Positions 28,610 to 41,756 of a DNA stretch of 64,000 nucleotides are shown here, one piece after another. Source of the stretch: Micromussa lordhowensis (Eukaryota; Cnidaria; Anthozoa; Scleractinia; Lobophylliidae); the NCBI GenBank assembly GCA_964020085.1, contig OZ026597.1, forward strand, positions 17,069,609 through 17,133,608, in the 5' to 3' direction. The translations under genes were made by a program, and so were the position numbers. A model generated the notes under the pieces. The model was not told where the DNA came from. It saw nothing but the letters and a program-made list of their open reading frames with translations, and did not search any database. The stretch's first letter is position 1, and each line of letters opens with the position of its first letter.

Positions 28610-29330
28610 TCGTGATTTTTAAGAACGTTACGACATGTTTTAATTTTAAAGACATGTTTCGATGTTGCCAACATCATCTTCAGTTACATAATGTTTGAAA
28701 AACCGTTGGACTTTATAACAACTAGGCGAAACACACATAATTTATTACGATTAAGTGACAAAAATATTTGAGTGAGTTACAAAGTGTGAAAGAACATAAA
28801 GCCTAAAGCGTAAGTGTCAGGTTGACGTGACGAACTTGTTGGTTTAAATTAGGCTTTTCCCAATTGATAAGCATAGCCTCCTTAAGTTTGAGTTGAAATT
28901 TAGTAGGGGCGGAATCGGGAATTTCAAAACAATACGTAGAGCAAGAATGGCGGCAACTTTCTGAACTTAGTAGGTGTTTGTAAATGTGTGAGGACTTGTC
29001 TGAAGAGAGATGTTCACGGACACGTGTGGAAAAATGACGACCAGTTTCGCCGATATAGCAAGCATTACAGCCAGCACAAGCATTACAGTTTGATGTCAAG
29101 ATCATTACAATAACGATTAACAAGGCGACGTATTTTGCTTTGAGCTACAGCAGAAAAACGGCCTAAATAAGGTAACTTATACAAGTATTGTTTACCCTGT
29201 GAAGTGATATAGGAGGAAGGAGGTGTTCGAGTGGAGCCATATCGGTCAATGGCTGTGTTCAAATATCGATAGACGCATTTATCGATTAGGTGAACGGGGA
29301 AAAGATTCTTGCGCAAAATGAAGATGGCAA
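28610..29330 (-). pseudogene. Penelope-like retroelement, 3' part (linker and GIY-YIG endonuclease)
   Basis: Minus-strand frames 29316-29083 (YLYKLPYLGRFSAVAQSKI) and 29123-28803 (CNACYIGETGRHFSTRVREHL, then EAMLINWEKPNLNQQ) overlap by a frameshift and form the C-terminal region of a Penelope-like polyprotein. YIGETGR-x(5)-R-x(2)-EHL is the signature of its GIY-YIG nuclease. The 3' flank contains GATGATGTTGGCAACATCGA, common in such elements. The reverse transcriptase is missing. It interrupts an old pre-array repeat (compare 28480-28600 with 29750-29890). Confidence 0.85.
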
Positions 29331-30225
29331 TCGTTAGAGTGGCTGCAAATTACTGAGACGCCAGTCTCCATTAGGTTTTTCATTTCTTTCATAGCACATT
29401 TTCCAAAGATAGATTACACTGTAATTTGTTTCATGGCACATTTTTCAAAGCAAGATTAGGCTGTCAATATCAGCTAATATCAGTACAATCCTCCTTTATT
29501 CCGTTTGAACAAAGTTTCCAGTGAAAACACCTTTTCAGAAAGGACATCAAAACTGGCTCACCGTAAAATACTCATCTAGCCAGGCTTCTATGCGCTTTCA
29601 GTCCTCTTTATTAGCTCGTAATTTAACCAATAGGTGAAGACCTTGAACAGTACGGATCACAATTGGAACGTCAGGTGTTTTGTTTGTTTGGAAAAGATGA
29701 AACAATGGATGTAAAAAAAAACTCTCTAACTGATGCCGACTATTTAAAAAGTGAATAGTTTTGTTTGAAATTTCTTGACGTTGGCCCAGAAATAAGCCTT
29801 ATAAGCTATTAAATCTTTTCTTGGGCAACTTATCGCCTGAATTGCTATATAAAGGTGAACTACTACTGTTAGAGGAAAGACAATCGTTAGAGTGGCTATA
29901 AATTACTGAGACGCCACTCTCAACTAGGCCCGTTATTTCTTTCATAGCATATTTTCCAAAGATAGATTACGCTGTCAGTGCATTTACAGAACCTAGTTTT
30001 GCTGGTGCTTCTAATCCCGGAGATTCGCCTGTCATTAACGAAGTCTTCTCGATGTTCAAAAGTTGAAGTTGAACTGGATGAGAAGAGTAGACTCGAAGGT
30101 GGACAAGCAGGATACCCTCAAGAAATTCAAAGGTAATCAGAGGCAGTTTGCACATCATGCAAGGTCTTTCAGTTTTGTCATAGCACATTTTCCAAAGGAA
30201 GATTAGGCTGTCAGTAAAGGCTACA
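29331..30225. repeat. Diverged pre-array repeat sequence
   Basis: Fragments such as GTTAGAGTGGCT...TTACTGAGACGCCA occur twice (29333 and 29886), and a TCATAGCACATTTTC-x-AAAG-like stretch recurs at about 29390, 29430, 29945 and 30180, like the joint between the array units to the right. Looks like the decayed left edge of the array. Confidence 0.6.
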
Positions 30226-33200
30226 TTTCATGTGCATATATCTACCGCTAAAGTTTCCACTCAAGTCAAGGAGTCCCCCTGTAGCCCAGTGGTTACATTT
30301 CCGAGCTTCGGCTTGGAAGGGCATGGCGTTCAGCGCCCCAGGGGGATCTCCGGTTTTTTTTTTCCATTTTTCTGTTGGATCCCATTTATCTTTTTAATTT
30401 TGTACAATCTTCCTATTTTTGCGCTTGAACCAAGTTAGAAGTAAAAATACCTTTTAAGAAAAGACTTCAAGAATGGCTGACCGGAGAATATACCCATCTA
30501 GCCATCTTTTTTTACCCTTTAATCCGCTCTTTATTAGCTTGGATCCAATTGGCAAAGACTTGAAAAATTACGGATGTCAATTTGAAAATCATTTTTTCTC
30601 TGGAAAGATTAAATTTAGACTTCAAAGAATCTCTATTACTAAGCAAGGTCTTTCAATTTTGTCATAGCACATTTTCGAAAGTAAGATTGGGCTGTCAATA
30701 AAAGCTTCATTTCATGTGCATATATCTACCGCTAAATTTTCAACTCACGTCAAGAAGTCCCCCTGTAGCCCAGTGGTTACATTTCCGAGCTTCGGTTCGG
30801 AAGGGCATGGCGTTCAGCGCCCCAGGGGGATGTCCGTGTTTTTTTTTTTTTCATATTTCTTTTGGAGCCAATTTATCTTTTTAATTTCGTAGAATCTTCA
30901 TACTTTTCCGCTTGAAGCAAGTTAGAAGTATAAATACCTTTTAAGAAAAGACTTCAAGAATGACTGACGGGAGAATACACCCATCTAGCCATCTCCTTTT
31001 TACCTTTCAATCCGCTCTTTATTAGCTTGGATCCAATTGGCGAAGACTTGAAAAATTACGGATGTCAATTTGAAAATCATTTTTTCTCTGGAAAGATTAA
31101 ATTTAGACTTCAAAGAATCTCTATTACTAAGCAAGGTCTTTCAGTTTTGTCATAGCACATTTTCGAAAGTAAGATTGGGCTGTCAATAAAAGCTTCATTT
31201 CATGTGCATATATCTACCGCTAAATTTTCAACTCACGTCAAGGAGTCCCCCTGTAGCCCAGTGGTTACATTTCCGAGCTTCGGTTCGGAAGGGCATGGCG
31301 TTCAGCGCCCCAGGGGGATGTCCGTGTTTTTTTTTTTTTCATATTTCTTTTGGAGCCAATTTATCTTTTTAATTTCGTAGAATCTTCATACTTTTCCGCT
31401 TGAAGCAAGTTAGAAGTATAAATACCTTTTAAGAAAAGACTTCAAGAATGACTGACGGGAGAATACACCCATCTAGCCATCTCCTTTTTACCTTTCAATC
31501 CGCTCTTTATTAGCTTGGATCCAATTGGCGAAGACTTGAAAAATTACGGATGTCAATTTGAAAATCATTTTTTCTCTTGAAAGATTTAATAATGCACTTC
31601 AAAGAATCTCTATAACTAAGCAAGGTCTTTCAGTTTTGTCATAGCACATTTTCGAAAGTAAGATTGGGCTGTCAATAAAAGCTTGATTTCATGTGCATAT
31701 ATCTACCGCTAAATTTTCCACTCAAGTCAAGGAGTCCCCCTGTAGCCCAGTGGTTACATTTCCGAGCTTCGGTTCGGAAGGGCATGGCGTTCAGCGCCCC
31801 AGGGGGATGTCCGGTTTTTTTTTTCATTTTTCTGTTGGATCCGATTTATCTTTTTAATTTTGTACAATCTTCCTATTTTTGCGCTTGAACCAAGTTAGAA
31901 GTAAAAATACCTTTTAAGAAAAGACTTCAAGAATGGCTGACCGGAGAATATACCCATCTAGCCATCTCTTTTTTACCCTTCAATCCGCTCTTTATTAGCT
32001 TGGATCCAATTGGCGAAGACTTGAAAAATTACGGATGTCAATTTGAAAATCATTTTTTCTCTTGAAAGATTTAATAATGCACTTCAAAGAATCTCTATAA
32101 CTAAGCAAGGTCTTTCAGTTTTCTCATAGCACATTTTCGAAAGTAAGATTGGGCTGTCAATAAAAGCTTCATTTCATGTGCATATTTTCCACTCAAGTCA
32201 AGGAGTCCCCCTGTAGCCCAGTGGTTACATTTCCGAGCTTCGGTTCGGAAGGGCATGGCGTTCAGCGCCCCAGGGGGATGTCCGGTTTTTTTTTTCATTT
32301 TTCTGTTGGATCCGATTTATCTTTTTAATTTTGTACAATCTTCCTATTTTTGCGCTTGAACCAAGTTAGAAGCAAAAATACCTTTTAAGAAAAGACTTCA
32401 AGAATGGCTGACCGGAGAATATACCCATCTAGCCATCTCTTTTTTACCCTTTAATCCGCTCTTTATTAGCTTGGATCCAATTGGCAAAGACTTGAAAAAT
32501 TACGGATGTCAATTTGAAACTCATTTTTTCTCTTGAAAGATTAAATAATGGACTTCAAAGAATCTCTATTACTAAGCAAGGTCTTTCAATTTTGTCATAG
32601 CACATTTTCGAAAGTAAGATTGGGCTGTCAATAAAAGCTTCATTTCATGTGCATATATCTACCGCTAAATTTTCCACTCAAGTCAGGGAGTCCCCCTGTA
32701 GCCCAGTGGTTACATTTCCGAGCTTCGGTTCGGAAGGGCATGGCGTTCAGCGCCCCAGGGGGATCTCCGGTTTTTTTTTCATATTTCTTTTGGACCCGAT
32801 TGATCTTTTTAATTTCGTAGAATCTTCCTAGTCTTCCGCTTGAAGCAAGTTAGAAGTATAAATACCTTTTAAGAAAAGACTTCAAGAATGACTGACCGGA
32901 GAATATACCCATCTAGCCATCTCTTTTTTACCCTTCAATCCGCTCTTTATTAGCTTGGATCCAATTGGCGAAGACTTGAAAAATTACGGATGTCAATTTG
33001 AAAATCATTTTTTCTCTTGAAAGATTTAATAATGCACTTCAAAGAATCTCTATAACTAAGCAAGGTCTTTCAGTTTTCTCATAGCACATTTTCGAAAGTA
33101 AGATTGGGCTGTCAATAAAAGCTTCATTTCATGTGCATATATCTACCGCTAAATTTTCTACTCAAGTCAGGGAGTCCCCCTGTAGCCAGGTGGTTACATT

Positions 33201-35124
33201 TCCGAGCTTCGGTTCGCAAGGGCATGGCGTTCAGCGCCCCAGGGGGATCTCCGTTTTTTTTTCATTTTTCTGTTGGATCCGATTTATCTCTTTAATTTTG
33301 TACAATCTTCCTATTTTTGGGCTTGAACCAAGTTAGAAGTAAAAATACATTTTACGAAAAGACTTCAAGAATGACTGACCGGAGAATATACCCATCTAGC
33401 TATCTCTTTTTTACCCTTTAATCCGCTCTTTATTAGCTTGGATCCAATCGGCAAAGACTTGAAAAATTACGGATGTAAATTTGAAAATCATTTTTTCTCT
33501 GGAAAGATTAAATCAGTAATGGACTTCAAAGAATCTCTATAACTAAGCAAGGTCTTTCAATTTTGTCATAGCACATTTTCGAAAGTAAGATTGGGCTGTC
33601 AATAAAAGCTTCATTTCATGTGCATATATCTACCGCTAAATTTTCCACTCAAGTCAAGGAGTCCCCCTGTAGCCCAGTGGTTACATTTCCGAGCTTCGGT
33701 TCGGAAGGGCATGGCGTTCAGCGCCCCAGGGGGATCTCCGGTTTTTTTTTTCATTTTTCTGTTGGATCCGATTTATCTTTTTAATTTTGTACAATCTTCC
33801 TATTTTTGCGCTTGAACCAAGTTAGAAGTAAAAATACCTTTTAAGAAAAGACTTCAAGAATGGCTGACCGGAGAATATACCCATCTAGCCATCTCTTTTT
33901 TTTTACCCTTTCATCCGCTCTTTATTAGCTTGGATCCAATTGGCAAAGACTTGAAAAATTACGGATGTCAATTTGAAAATCATTTTTTCTCTGGAAAGAT
34001 TAAATAATGGACTTCAAAGAATCTCAATTACTAAGCAAGGTCTTTCAATTTTGTCATAGCACATTTTTGAAAGTAAGATTGGGCTGTCAATAAAAGCTTC
34101 ATTTCATGTGCATATATCTACCGCTAAATTTTCCACTCAAGTCAAGGAGTTCCCCTGTAGCCCAGTGGTTACATTTCCGAGCTTCGGTTCGGAAGGGCAT
34201 GGCGTTCAGCGCCCCAGGGGGATCTCCGGTTTTTTTTTTCATATTTCTTTTAGACCCGATTTATCTTTTTAATTTCGTAGAATCTTCCTAGTTTTCCGCT
34301 TGAAGCAAGTTAGAAGTATAAATACCTTTTAAGAAAAGACTTCAAGAATGACTGACCGGAGAATATACCCATCTAGCCATCTCTTTTTTACCCTTCAATC
34401 CGCTCTTTATTAGCTTGGATCCAATTGGCGAAGACTTGAAAAATTACGGATGTCAATTTGAAAATCATTTTTTCTCTTGAAAGATTTAATAATGCACTTC
34501 AAAGAATCTCTATAACTAAGCAAGGTCTTTCAGTTTTCTCATAGCACATTTTCGAAAGTAAGATTGGGCTGTCAATAAAAGCTTCATTTCATGTGCATAT
34601 ATCTACCGCTAAATTTTCTACTCAAGTCAAGGAGTCCCCCTGTAGCCCAGTGGTTACATTTCCGAGCTTCGGTTCGGAAGGGCATGGCGTTCAGCGCCCC
34701 AGGGGTATCTCCGTTTTTTTTTTTCATTTTTCTGTTGGATCCGATTTATCTTTTTAATTTTGTACAATCTTCCTATTTTTGCGCTTGAACCAAGTTTGAA
34801 GTAAAAATACCTTTTACGAAAAGACTTCAAGAATGGCTGACCGGAGAATATAACCATCCAGCCATCTCTTTTTTACCCTTTAATCCGCTCTTTATTAGCT
34901 TGGATCCAATTGGCAAAGACTTGAAAAATTACGGATGTCAATTTGAAAATCATTTTTTCTCTGGAAAGATTAAATCAGTAATGGACTTCAAAGAATCTCT
35001 ATAACTAGGCAAGGTCTTTCAATTTTGTCATAGCACATTTTCGAAAGTAAGATTGGGCTGTCAATAAAAGCTTCATTTCATGTGCATATATCTACCGCTA
35101 AATTTTCCACTCAAGTCAAGGAGT

Positions 35125-35195
35125 CCCCCTGTAGCCCAGTGGTTACATTTCCGAGCTTCGGTTCGGAAGGGCATGGCGTTCAGCGCCCCAGGGGG
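35125..35195 (+). ncRNA. tRNA-like segment of an array unit (representative copy)
   Basis: In a typical unit, CCCCCTG (35125-35131) pairs perfectly with CAGGGGG (35189-35195) as a 7-bp acceptor-like stem 71 bases long overall. TAGCCCAGTGG matches the Pol III A-box. TTCCGA/TCGGAA forms an anticodon-like hairpin and GGCG/CGCC a short T-arm-like hairpin around TTCA, a degenerate B-box. A run of 9-14 T follows within 10 bases, as in Pol III terminators. The D-arm does not pair, so it is not a normal tRNA. It is present in all 24 units, with changes in a few (units near 30326, 33229 and 36649). Transcription is not shown. Confidence 0.5.
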
Positions 35196-35668
35196 ATCTC
35201 CGGTTTTTTTTTTTTCATTTTTCTGTTGGATCCGATTTATCTCTTTAATTTTGTACAATCTTCCTATTTTTGCGCTTGAACCAAGTTTGAAGTAAAAATA
35301 CCTTTTACGAAAAGACTTCAAGAATGGCTGACCGGAGAATATACCCATCTAGCCATCTCTTTTTTACCCTTTAATCCGCTCTTTATTAGCTTGGATCCAA
35401 TTGGCAAAGACTTGAAAAATTACGGATGTCAATTTGAAAATCATTTTTTCTCTGGAAAGATTAAATCAGTAATGGACTTCAAAGAATCTCTATAACTAGG
35501 CAAGGTCTTTCAATTTTGTCATAGCACATTTTCGAAAGTAAGATTGGGCTGTCAATAAAAGCTTCATTTCATGTGCATATATCTACCGCTAAATTTTCTA
35601 CTCAAGTCAAGGAGTCCCCCTGTAGCCCAGTGGTTACATTTCCGAGCTTCGGTTCGGAAGGGCATGGC

Positions 35669-38600
35669 GTTCAGCGCCCCAGGGGTATCTCCGTTTTTTT
35701 TTTCATTTTTCTGTTGGATCCGATTTATCTTTTTAGTTTTGTACAATCTTCCTATTTTTGTGCTTGAACCAAGTTTGAAGTAAAAATACCTTTTACGAAA
35801 AGACTTCAAGAATGGCTGACCGGAGAATATACCCATCTAGCCATCTCTTTTTTACCCTTTAATCCGCTCTTTATTAGCTTGGATCCAATTGGCAAAGACT
35901 TGAAAAATTACGGATGTCAATTTGAAAATCATTTTTTCTCTGGAAAGATTAAATCAGTAATGGACTGCAAAGAATCTCTATAACTAGGCAAGGTCTTTCA
36001 ATTTTGTCATAGCACATTTTCGAAAGTAAGATTGGGCTGTCAATAAAAGCTTCATTTCATGTGCATATATCTACCGCTAAATTTTCCACTCAAGTCAAGG
36101 AGTCCCCCTGTAGCCCAGTGGTTACATTTCCGAGCTTCGGTTCGGAAGGGCATGGCGTTCAGCGCCCCAGGGGGATCTCCGGTTTTTTTTTTTTTCATTT
36201 TTCTGTTGGATCCGATTTATCTCTTTAATTTTGTACAATCTTCCTATTTTTGCGCTTGAACCAAGTTTGAAGTAAAAATACCTTTTACGAAAAGACTTCA
36301 AGAATGGCTGACCGGAGAATATACCCATCTAGCCATCTCTTTTTTACCCTTTAATCCGCTCTTTATTAGCTTGGATCCAATTGGCAAAGACTTGAAAAAT
36401 TACGGATGTCAATTTGAAAATCATTTTTTCTCTGGAAAGATTAAATCAGTAATGGATTTCAAAGAATCTCTATAACTAGGCAAGGTCTTTCAATTTTGTC
36501 ATAGCACATTTTCGAAAGTAAGATTGGGCTGTCAATAAAAGCTTCATTTCATGTGCATATATCTACCGCTAAATTTTCCACTCAAGTCAAGGAGTCCCCC
36601 TGTAGCCCAGTGGTTACATTTCCGAGCTTCCGTTCGGAAGGGCATGGCGTTCAGCGCCCCAGGGGGATCTCCGTTTTTTTTTTTCATTTTTCTGTTGGAT
36701 CCGATTAATCTTTTTAATTTTGTACAATCTTCCTATTTTTGCGCTTGAACCAAGTTTGAAGTAAAAATACCTTTTACGAAAAGACTTCAAGAATGGCTGA
36801 CCGGAGAATATACCCATCTAGCCATCTCTTTTTTACCCTTTAATCCGCTCTTTATTAGCTTGGATCCAATTGGCAAAGACTTGAAAAATTACGGATGTCA
36901 ATTTGAAAATCATTTTTTCTCTGGAAAGATTAAATCAGTAATGGACTTCAAAGAATCTCTATAACTAGGCAAGGTCTTTCAATTTTGTCATAGCACATTT
37001 TCGAAAGTAAGATTGGGCTGTCAATAAAAGCTTCATTTCATGTGCATATATCTACCGCTAAATTTTCCACTCAAGTCAAGGAGTCCCCCTGTAGCCCAGT
37101 GGTTACATTTCCGAGCTTCGGTTCGGAAGGGCATGGCGTTCAGCGCCCCAGGGGGATCTCCGGTTTTTTTTTTTTTCATTTTTCTGTTGGATCCGATTTA
37201 TCTCTTTAATTTTGTACAATCTTCCTATTTTTGCGCTTGAACCAAGTTTGAAGTAAAAATACCTTTTACGAAAAGACTTCAAGAATGGCTGACCGGAGAA
37301 TATACCCATCTAGCCATCTCTTTTTTACCCTTTAATCCGCTCTTTATTAGCTTGGATCCAATTGGCAAAGACTTGAAAAATTACGGATGTCAATTTGAAA
37401 ATCATTTTTTCTCTGGAAAGATTAAATCAGTAATGGACTTCAAAGAATCTCTATAACTAGGCAAGGTCTTTCAATTTTGTCATAGCACATTTTCGAAAGT
37501 AAGATTGGGCTGTCAATAAAAGCTTCATTTCATGTGCATATATCTACCGCTAAATTTTCCACTCAAGTCAAGGAGTCCCCCTGTAGCCCAGTGGTTACAT
37601 TTCCGAGCTTCGGTTCGGAAGGGCATGGCGTTCAGCGCCCCAGGGGGATCTCCGGTTTTTTTTTTTTCATTTTTCTGTTGGATCCGATTTATCTCTTTAA
37701 TTTTGTACAATCTTCCTATTTTTGCGCTTGAACCAAGTTTGAAGTAAAAATACCTTTTACGAAAAGACTTCAAGAATGGCTGACCGGAGAATATACCCAT
37801 CTAGCCATCTCTTTTTTACCCTTTAATCCGCTCTTTATTAGCTTGGATCCAATTGGCAAAGACTTGAAAAATTACGGATGTCAATTTGAAAATCATTTTT
37901 TCTCTGGAAAGATTAAATCAGTAATGGACTTCAAAGAATCTCTATAACTAGGCAAGGTCTTTCAATTTTGTCATAGCACATTTTCGAAAGTAAGATTGGG
38001 CTGTCAATAAAAGCTTCATTTCATGTGCATATATCTACCGCTAAATTTTCCACTCAAGTCAAGGAGTCCCCCTGTAGCCCAGTGGTTACATTTCCGAGCT
38101 TCGGTTCGGAAGGGCATGGCGTTCAGCGCCCCAGGGGGATCTCCGTTTTTTTTTTTCATTTTTCTGTTGGATCCGATTTATCTTTTTAATTTTGTACAAT
38201 CTTCCTATTTTTGCGCTTGAACCAAGTTTGAAGTAAAAATACCTTTTACGAAAAGACTTCAAGAATGGCTGACCGGAGAATATACCCATCTAGCCATCTC
38301 CTTTTTACCCTTTAATCCGCTCTTTATTAGCTTGGATCCAATTGGCAAAGACTTGAAAAATTACGGATGTCAATTTGAAAATCATTTTTTTCTCTGGAAA
38401 GATTAAATCAGTAATGGACTTCAAAGAATCTCTATAACTAGGCAAGGTCTTTCAATTTTGTCATAGCACATTTTCGAAAGTAAGATTGGGCTGTCAATAA
38501 AAGCTTCATTTCATGTGCATATATCTACCGCTAAATTTTCTACTCAAGTCAAGGAGTCCCCCTGTAGCCCAGTGGTTACATTTCCGAGCTTCGGTTCGGA

Positions 38601-41557
38601 AGGGCATGGCGTTCAGCGCCCCAGGGGTATCTCCGTTTTTTTTTTTCATTTTTCTGTTGGATCCGATTTATCTTTTTAATTTTGTACAATCTTCCTATTT
38701 TTGCGCTTGAACCAAGTTTGAAGTAAAAATACCTTTTACGAAAAGACTTCAAGAATGGCTGACCGGAGAATATAACCATCCAGCCATCTCTTTTTTACCC
38801 TTTAATCCGCTCTTTATTAGCTTGGATCCAATTGGCAAAGACTTGAAAAATTACGGATGTCAATTTGAAAATCATTTTTTCTCTGGAAAGATTAAATCAG
38901 TAATGGACTTCAAAGAATCTCTATAACTAGGCAAGGTCTTTCAATTTTGTCATAGCACATTTTCGAAAGTAAGATTGGGCTGTCAATAAAAGCTTCATTT
39001 CATGTGCATATATCTACCGCTAAATTTTCCACTCAAGTCAAGGAGTCCCCCTGTAGCCCAGTGGTTACATTTCCGAGCTTCGGTTCGGAAGGGCATGGCG
39101 TTCAGCGCCCCAGGGGGATCTCCGGTTTTTTTTTTTTTCATTTTTCTGTTGGATCCGATTTATCTCTTTAATTTTGTACAATCTTCCTATTTTTGCGCTT
39201 GAACCAAGTTTGAAGTAAAAATACCTTTTACGAAAAGACTTCAAGAATGGCTGACCGGAGAATATACCCATCTAGCCATCTCTTTTTTACCCTTTAATCC
39301 GCTCTTTATTAGCTTGGATCCAATTGGCAAAGACTTGAAAAATTACGGATGTCAATTTGAAAATCATTTTTTCTCTGGAAAGATTAAATCAGTAATGGAC
39401 TTCAAAGAATCTCTATAACTAGGCAAGGTCTTTCAATTTTGTCATAGCACATTTTCGAAAGTAAGATTGGGCTGTCAATAAAAGCTTCATTTCATGTGCA
39501 TATATCTACCGCTAAATTTTCCACTCAAGTCAAGGAGTCCCCCTGTAGCCCAGTGGTTACATTTCCGAGCTTCGGTTCGGAAGGGCATGGCGTTCAGCGC
39601 CCCAGGGGGATCTCCGTTTTTTTTTTTCATTTTTCTGTTGGATCCGATTAATCTTTTTAATTTTGTACAATCTTCCTATTTTTGCGCTTGAACCAAGTTT
39701 GAAGTAAAAATACCTTTTACGAAAAGACTTCAAGAATGGCTGACCGGAGAATATACCCATCTAGCCATCTCTTTTTTACCCTTTAATCCGCTCTTTATTA
39801 GCTTGGATCCAATTGGCAAAGACTTGAAAAATTACGGATGTCAATTTGAAAATCATTTTTTCTCTGGAAAGATTAAATCAGTAATGGACTTCAAAGAATC
39901 TCTATAACTAGGCAAGGTCTTTCAATTTTGTCATAGCACATTTTCGAAAGTAAGATTGGGCTGTCAATAAAAGCTTCATTTCATGTGCATATATCTACCG
40001 CTAAATTTTCCACTCAAGTCAAGGAGTCCCCCTGTAGCCCAGTGGTTACATTTCCGAGCTTCGGTTCGGAAGGGCATGGCGTTCAGCGCCCCAGGGGGAT
40101 CTCCGGTTTTTTTTTTTTTTCATTTTTCTGTTGGATCCGATTTATCTCTTTAATTTTGTACAATCTTCCTATTTTTGCGCTTGAACCAAGTTTGAAGTAA
40201 AAATACCTTTTACGAAAAGACTTCAAGAATGGCTGACCGGAGAATATACCCATCTAGCCATCTCTTTTTTACCCTTTAATCCGCTCTTTATTAGCTTGGA
40301 TCCAATTGGCAAAGACTTGAAAAATTACGGATGTCAATTTGAAAATCATTTTTTCTCTGGAAAGATTAAATCAGTAATGGACTTCAAAGAATCTCTATAA
40401 CTAGGCAAGGTCTTTCAATTTTGTCATAGCACATTTTCGAAAGTAAGATTGGGCTGTCAATAAAAGCTTCATTTCATGTGCATATATCTACCGCTAAATT
40501 TTCCACTCAAGTCAAGGAGTCCCCCTGTAGCCCAGTGGTTACATTTCCGAGCTTCGGTTCGGAAGGGCATGGCGTTCAGCGCCCCAGGGGGATCTCCGGT
40601 TTTTTTTTTTTCATTTTTCTGTTGGATCCGATTTATCTCTTTAATTTTGTACAATCTTCCTATTTTTGCGCTTGAACCAAGTTTGAAGTAAAAATACCTT
40701 TTACGAAAAGACTTCAAGAATGGCTGACCGGAGAATATACCCATCTAGCCATCTCTTTTTTACCCTTTAATCCGCTCTTTATTAGCTTGGATCCAATTGG
40801 CAAAGACTTGAAAAATTACGGATGTCAATTTGAAAATCATTTTTTCTCTGGAAAGATTAAATCAGTAATGGACTTCAAAGAATCTCTATAACTAGGCAAG
40901 GTCTTTCAATTTTGTCATAGCACATTTTCGAAAGTAAGATTGGGCTGTCAATAAAAGCTTCATTTCATGTGCATATATCTACCGCTAAATTTTCCACTCA
41001 AGTCAAGGAGTCCCCCTGTAGCCCAGTGGTTACATTTCCGAGCTTCGGTTCGGAAGGGCATGGCGTTCAGCGCCCCAGGGGGATCTCCGTTTTTTTTTTT
41101 CATTTTTCTGTTGGATCCGATTTATCTTTTTAATTTTGTACAATCTTCCTATTTTTGCGCTTGAACCAAGTTTGAAGTAAAAATACCTTTTACGAAAAGA
41201 CTTCAAGAATGGCTGACCGGAGAATATACCCATCTAGCCATCTCCTTTTTACCCTTTAATCCGCTCTTTATTAGCTTGGATCCAATTGGCAAAGACTTGA
41301 AAAATTACGGATGTCAATTTGAAAATCATTTTTTTCTCTGGAAAGATTAAATCAGTAATGGACTTCAAAGAATCTCTATAACTAGGCAAGGTCTTTCAAT
41401 TTTGTCATAGCACATTTTCGAAAGTAAGATTGGGCTGTCAATAAAAGCTTCATTTCATGTGCATATATCTACCGCTAAATTTTCTACTCAAGTCAAGGAG
41501 TCCCCCTGTAGCCCAGTGGTTACATTTCCGAGCTTCGGTTCGGAAGGGCATGGCGTT
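35669..41557. repeat. Six-unit higher-order repeat, about 2.94 kb, two copies
   Basis: Unit variants differ by diagnostic bases: C has AGGGGTATCTCCG and TTTTCTACTC; A has GGGGATCTCCGG and ATCTCTTTAA; B1 has CCGATTAATC; B2 has CATCTCCTTTTTACC and an extra T in CATTTTTTTCTC. From about 35669 the order is C, A, B1, A, A, B2, then again C, A, B1, A, A, B2 from 38611, and C at 41557. Spacings between C units are 2942 and 2946. Confidence 0.8.
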
Positions 41558-41756
41558 CAGCGCCCCAGGGGTATCTCCGTTTTTTTTTTTCATTTTTCTG
41601 TTGGATCCGATTTATCTTTTTAATTTTGTACAATCTACGGATGTGAATTTGAAATTTTTTTTTTTTTCTGGAAAGATTTAAAAATGGACTTCAAAGAAAC
41701 TCTATAAGTAAGCAAGGTCTTTTAGTTTTGTCATAGCACATTTTCGAAAGGAAGAC

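Larger units (their letters stand above)
30226..41640. repeat. Tandem array, 24 units of about 490 bp
   Basis: GTTCAGCGCCCC recurs 24 times (near 30326, 30811, 31300, 31789, 32269, 32749, 33229, 33717, 34206, 34689, 35178, 35669, 36158, 36649, 37138, 37630, 38121, 38611, 39100, 39592, 40080, 40574, 41067, 41557). The left units are diverged and vary in length (about 480-490), the right ones are nearly identical. Each unit has a tRNA-like segment, a T-run, a TTCTGTTGGATCCGATT block and a TTAGCTTGGATCCAATTGG block. The last unit breaks at about 41636. The many short open frames in both directions are repeated by-products, not genes. Confidence 0.97.

Noticed and set aside
30226..41640. CRISPR array
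   Set aside because: Unit of about 490 bp without short repeats and unique spacers, in eukaryotic sequence.
30232..41681. Dozens of open frames of 60-91 residues in both directions across the array
   Set aside because: They repeat with the unit, occur in overlapping frames, overlap the tRNA-like segment and T-run, and change length with the T-run; no protein family pattern.
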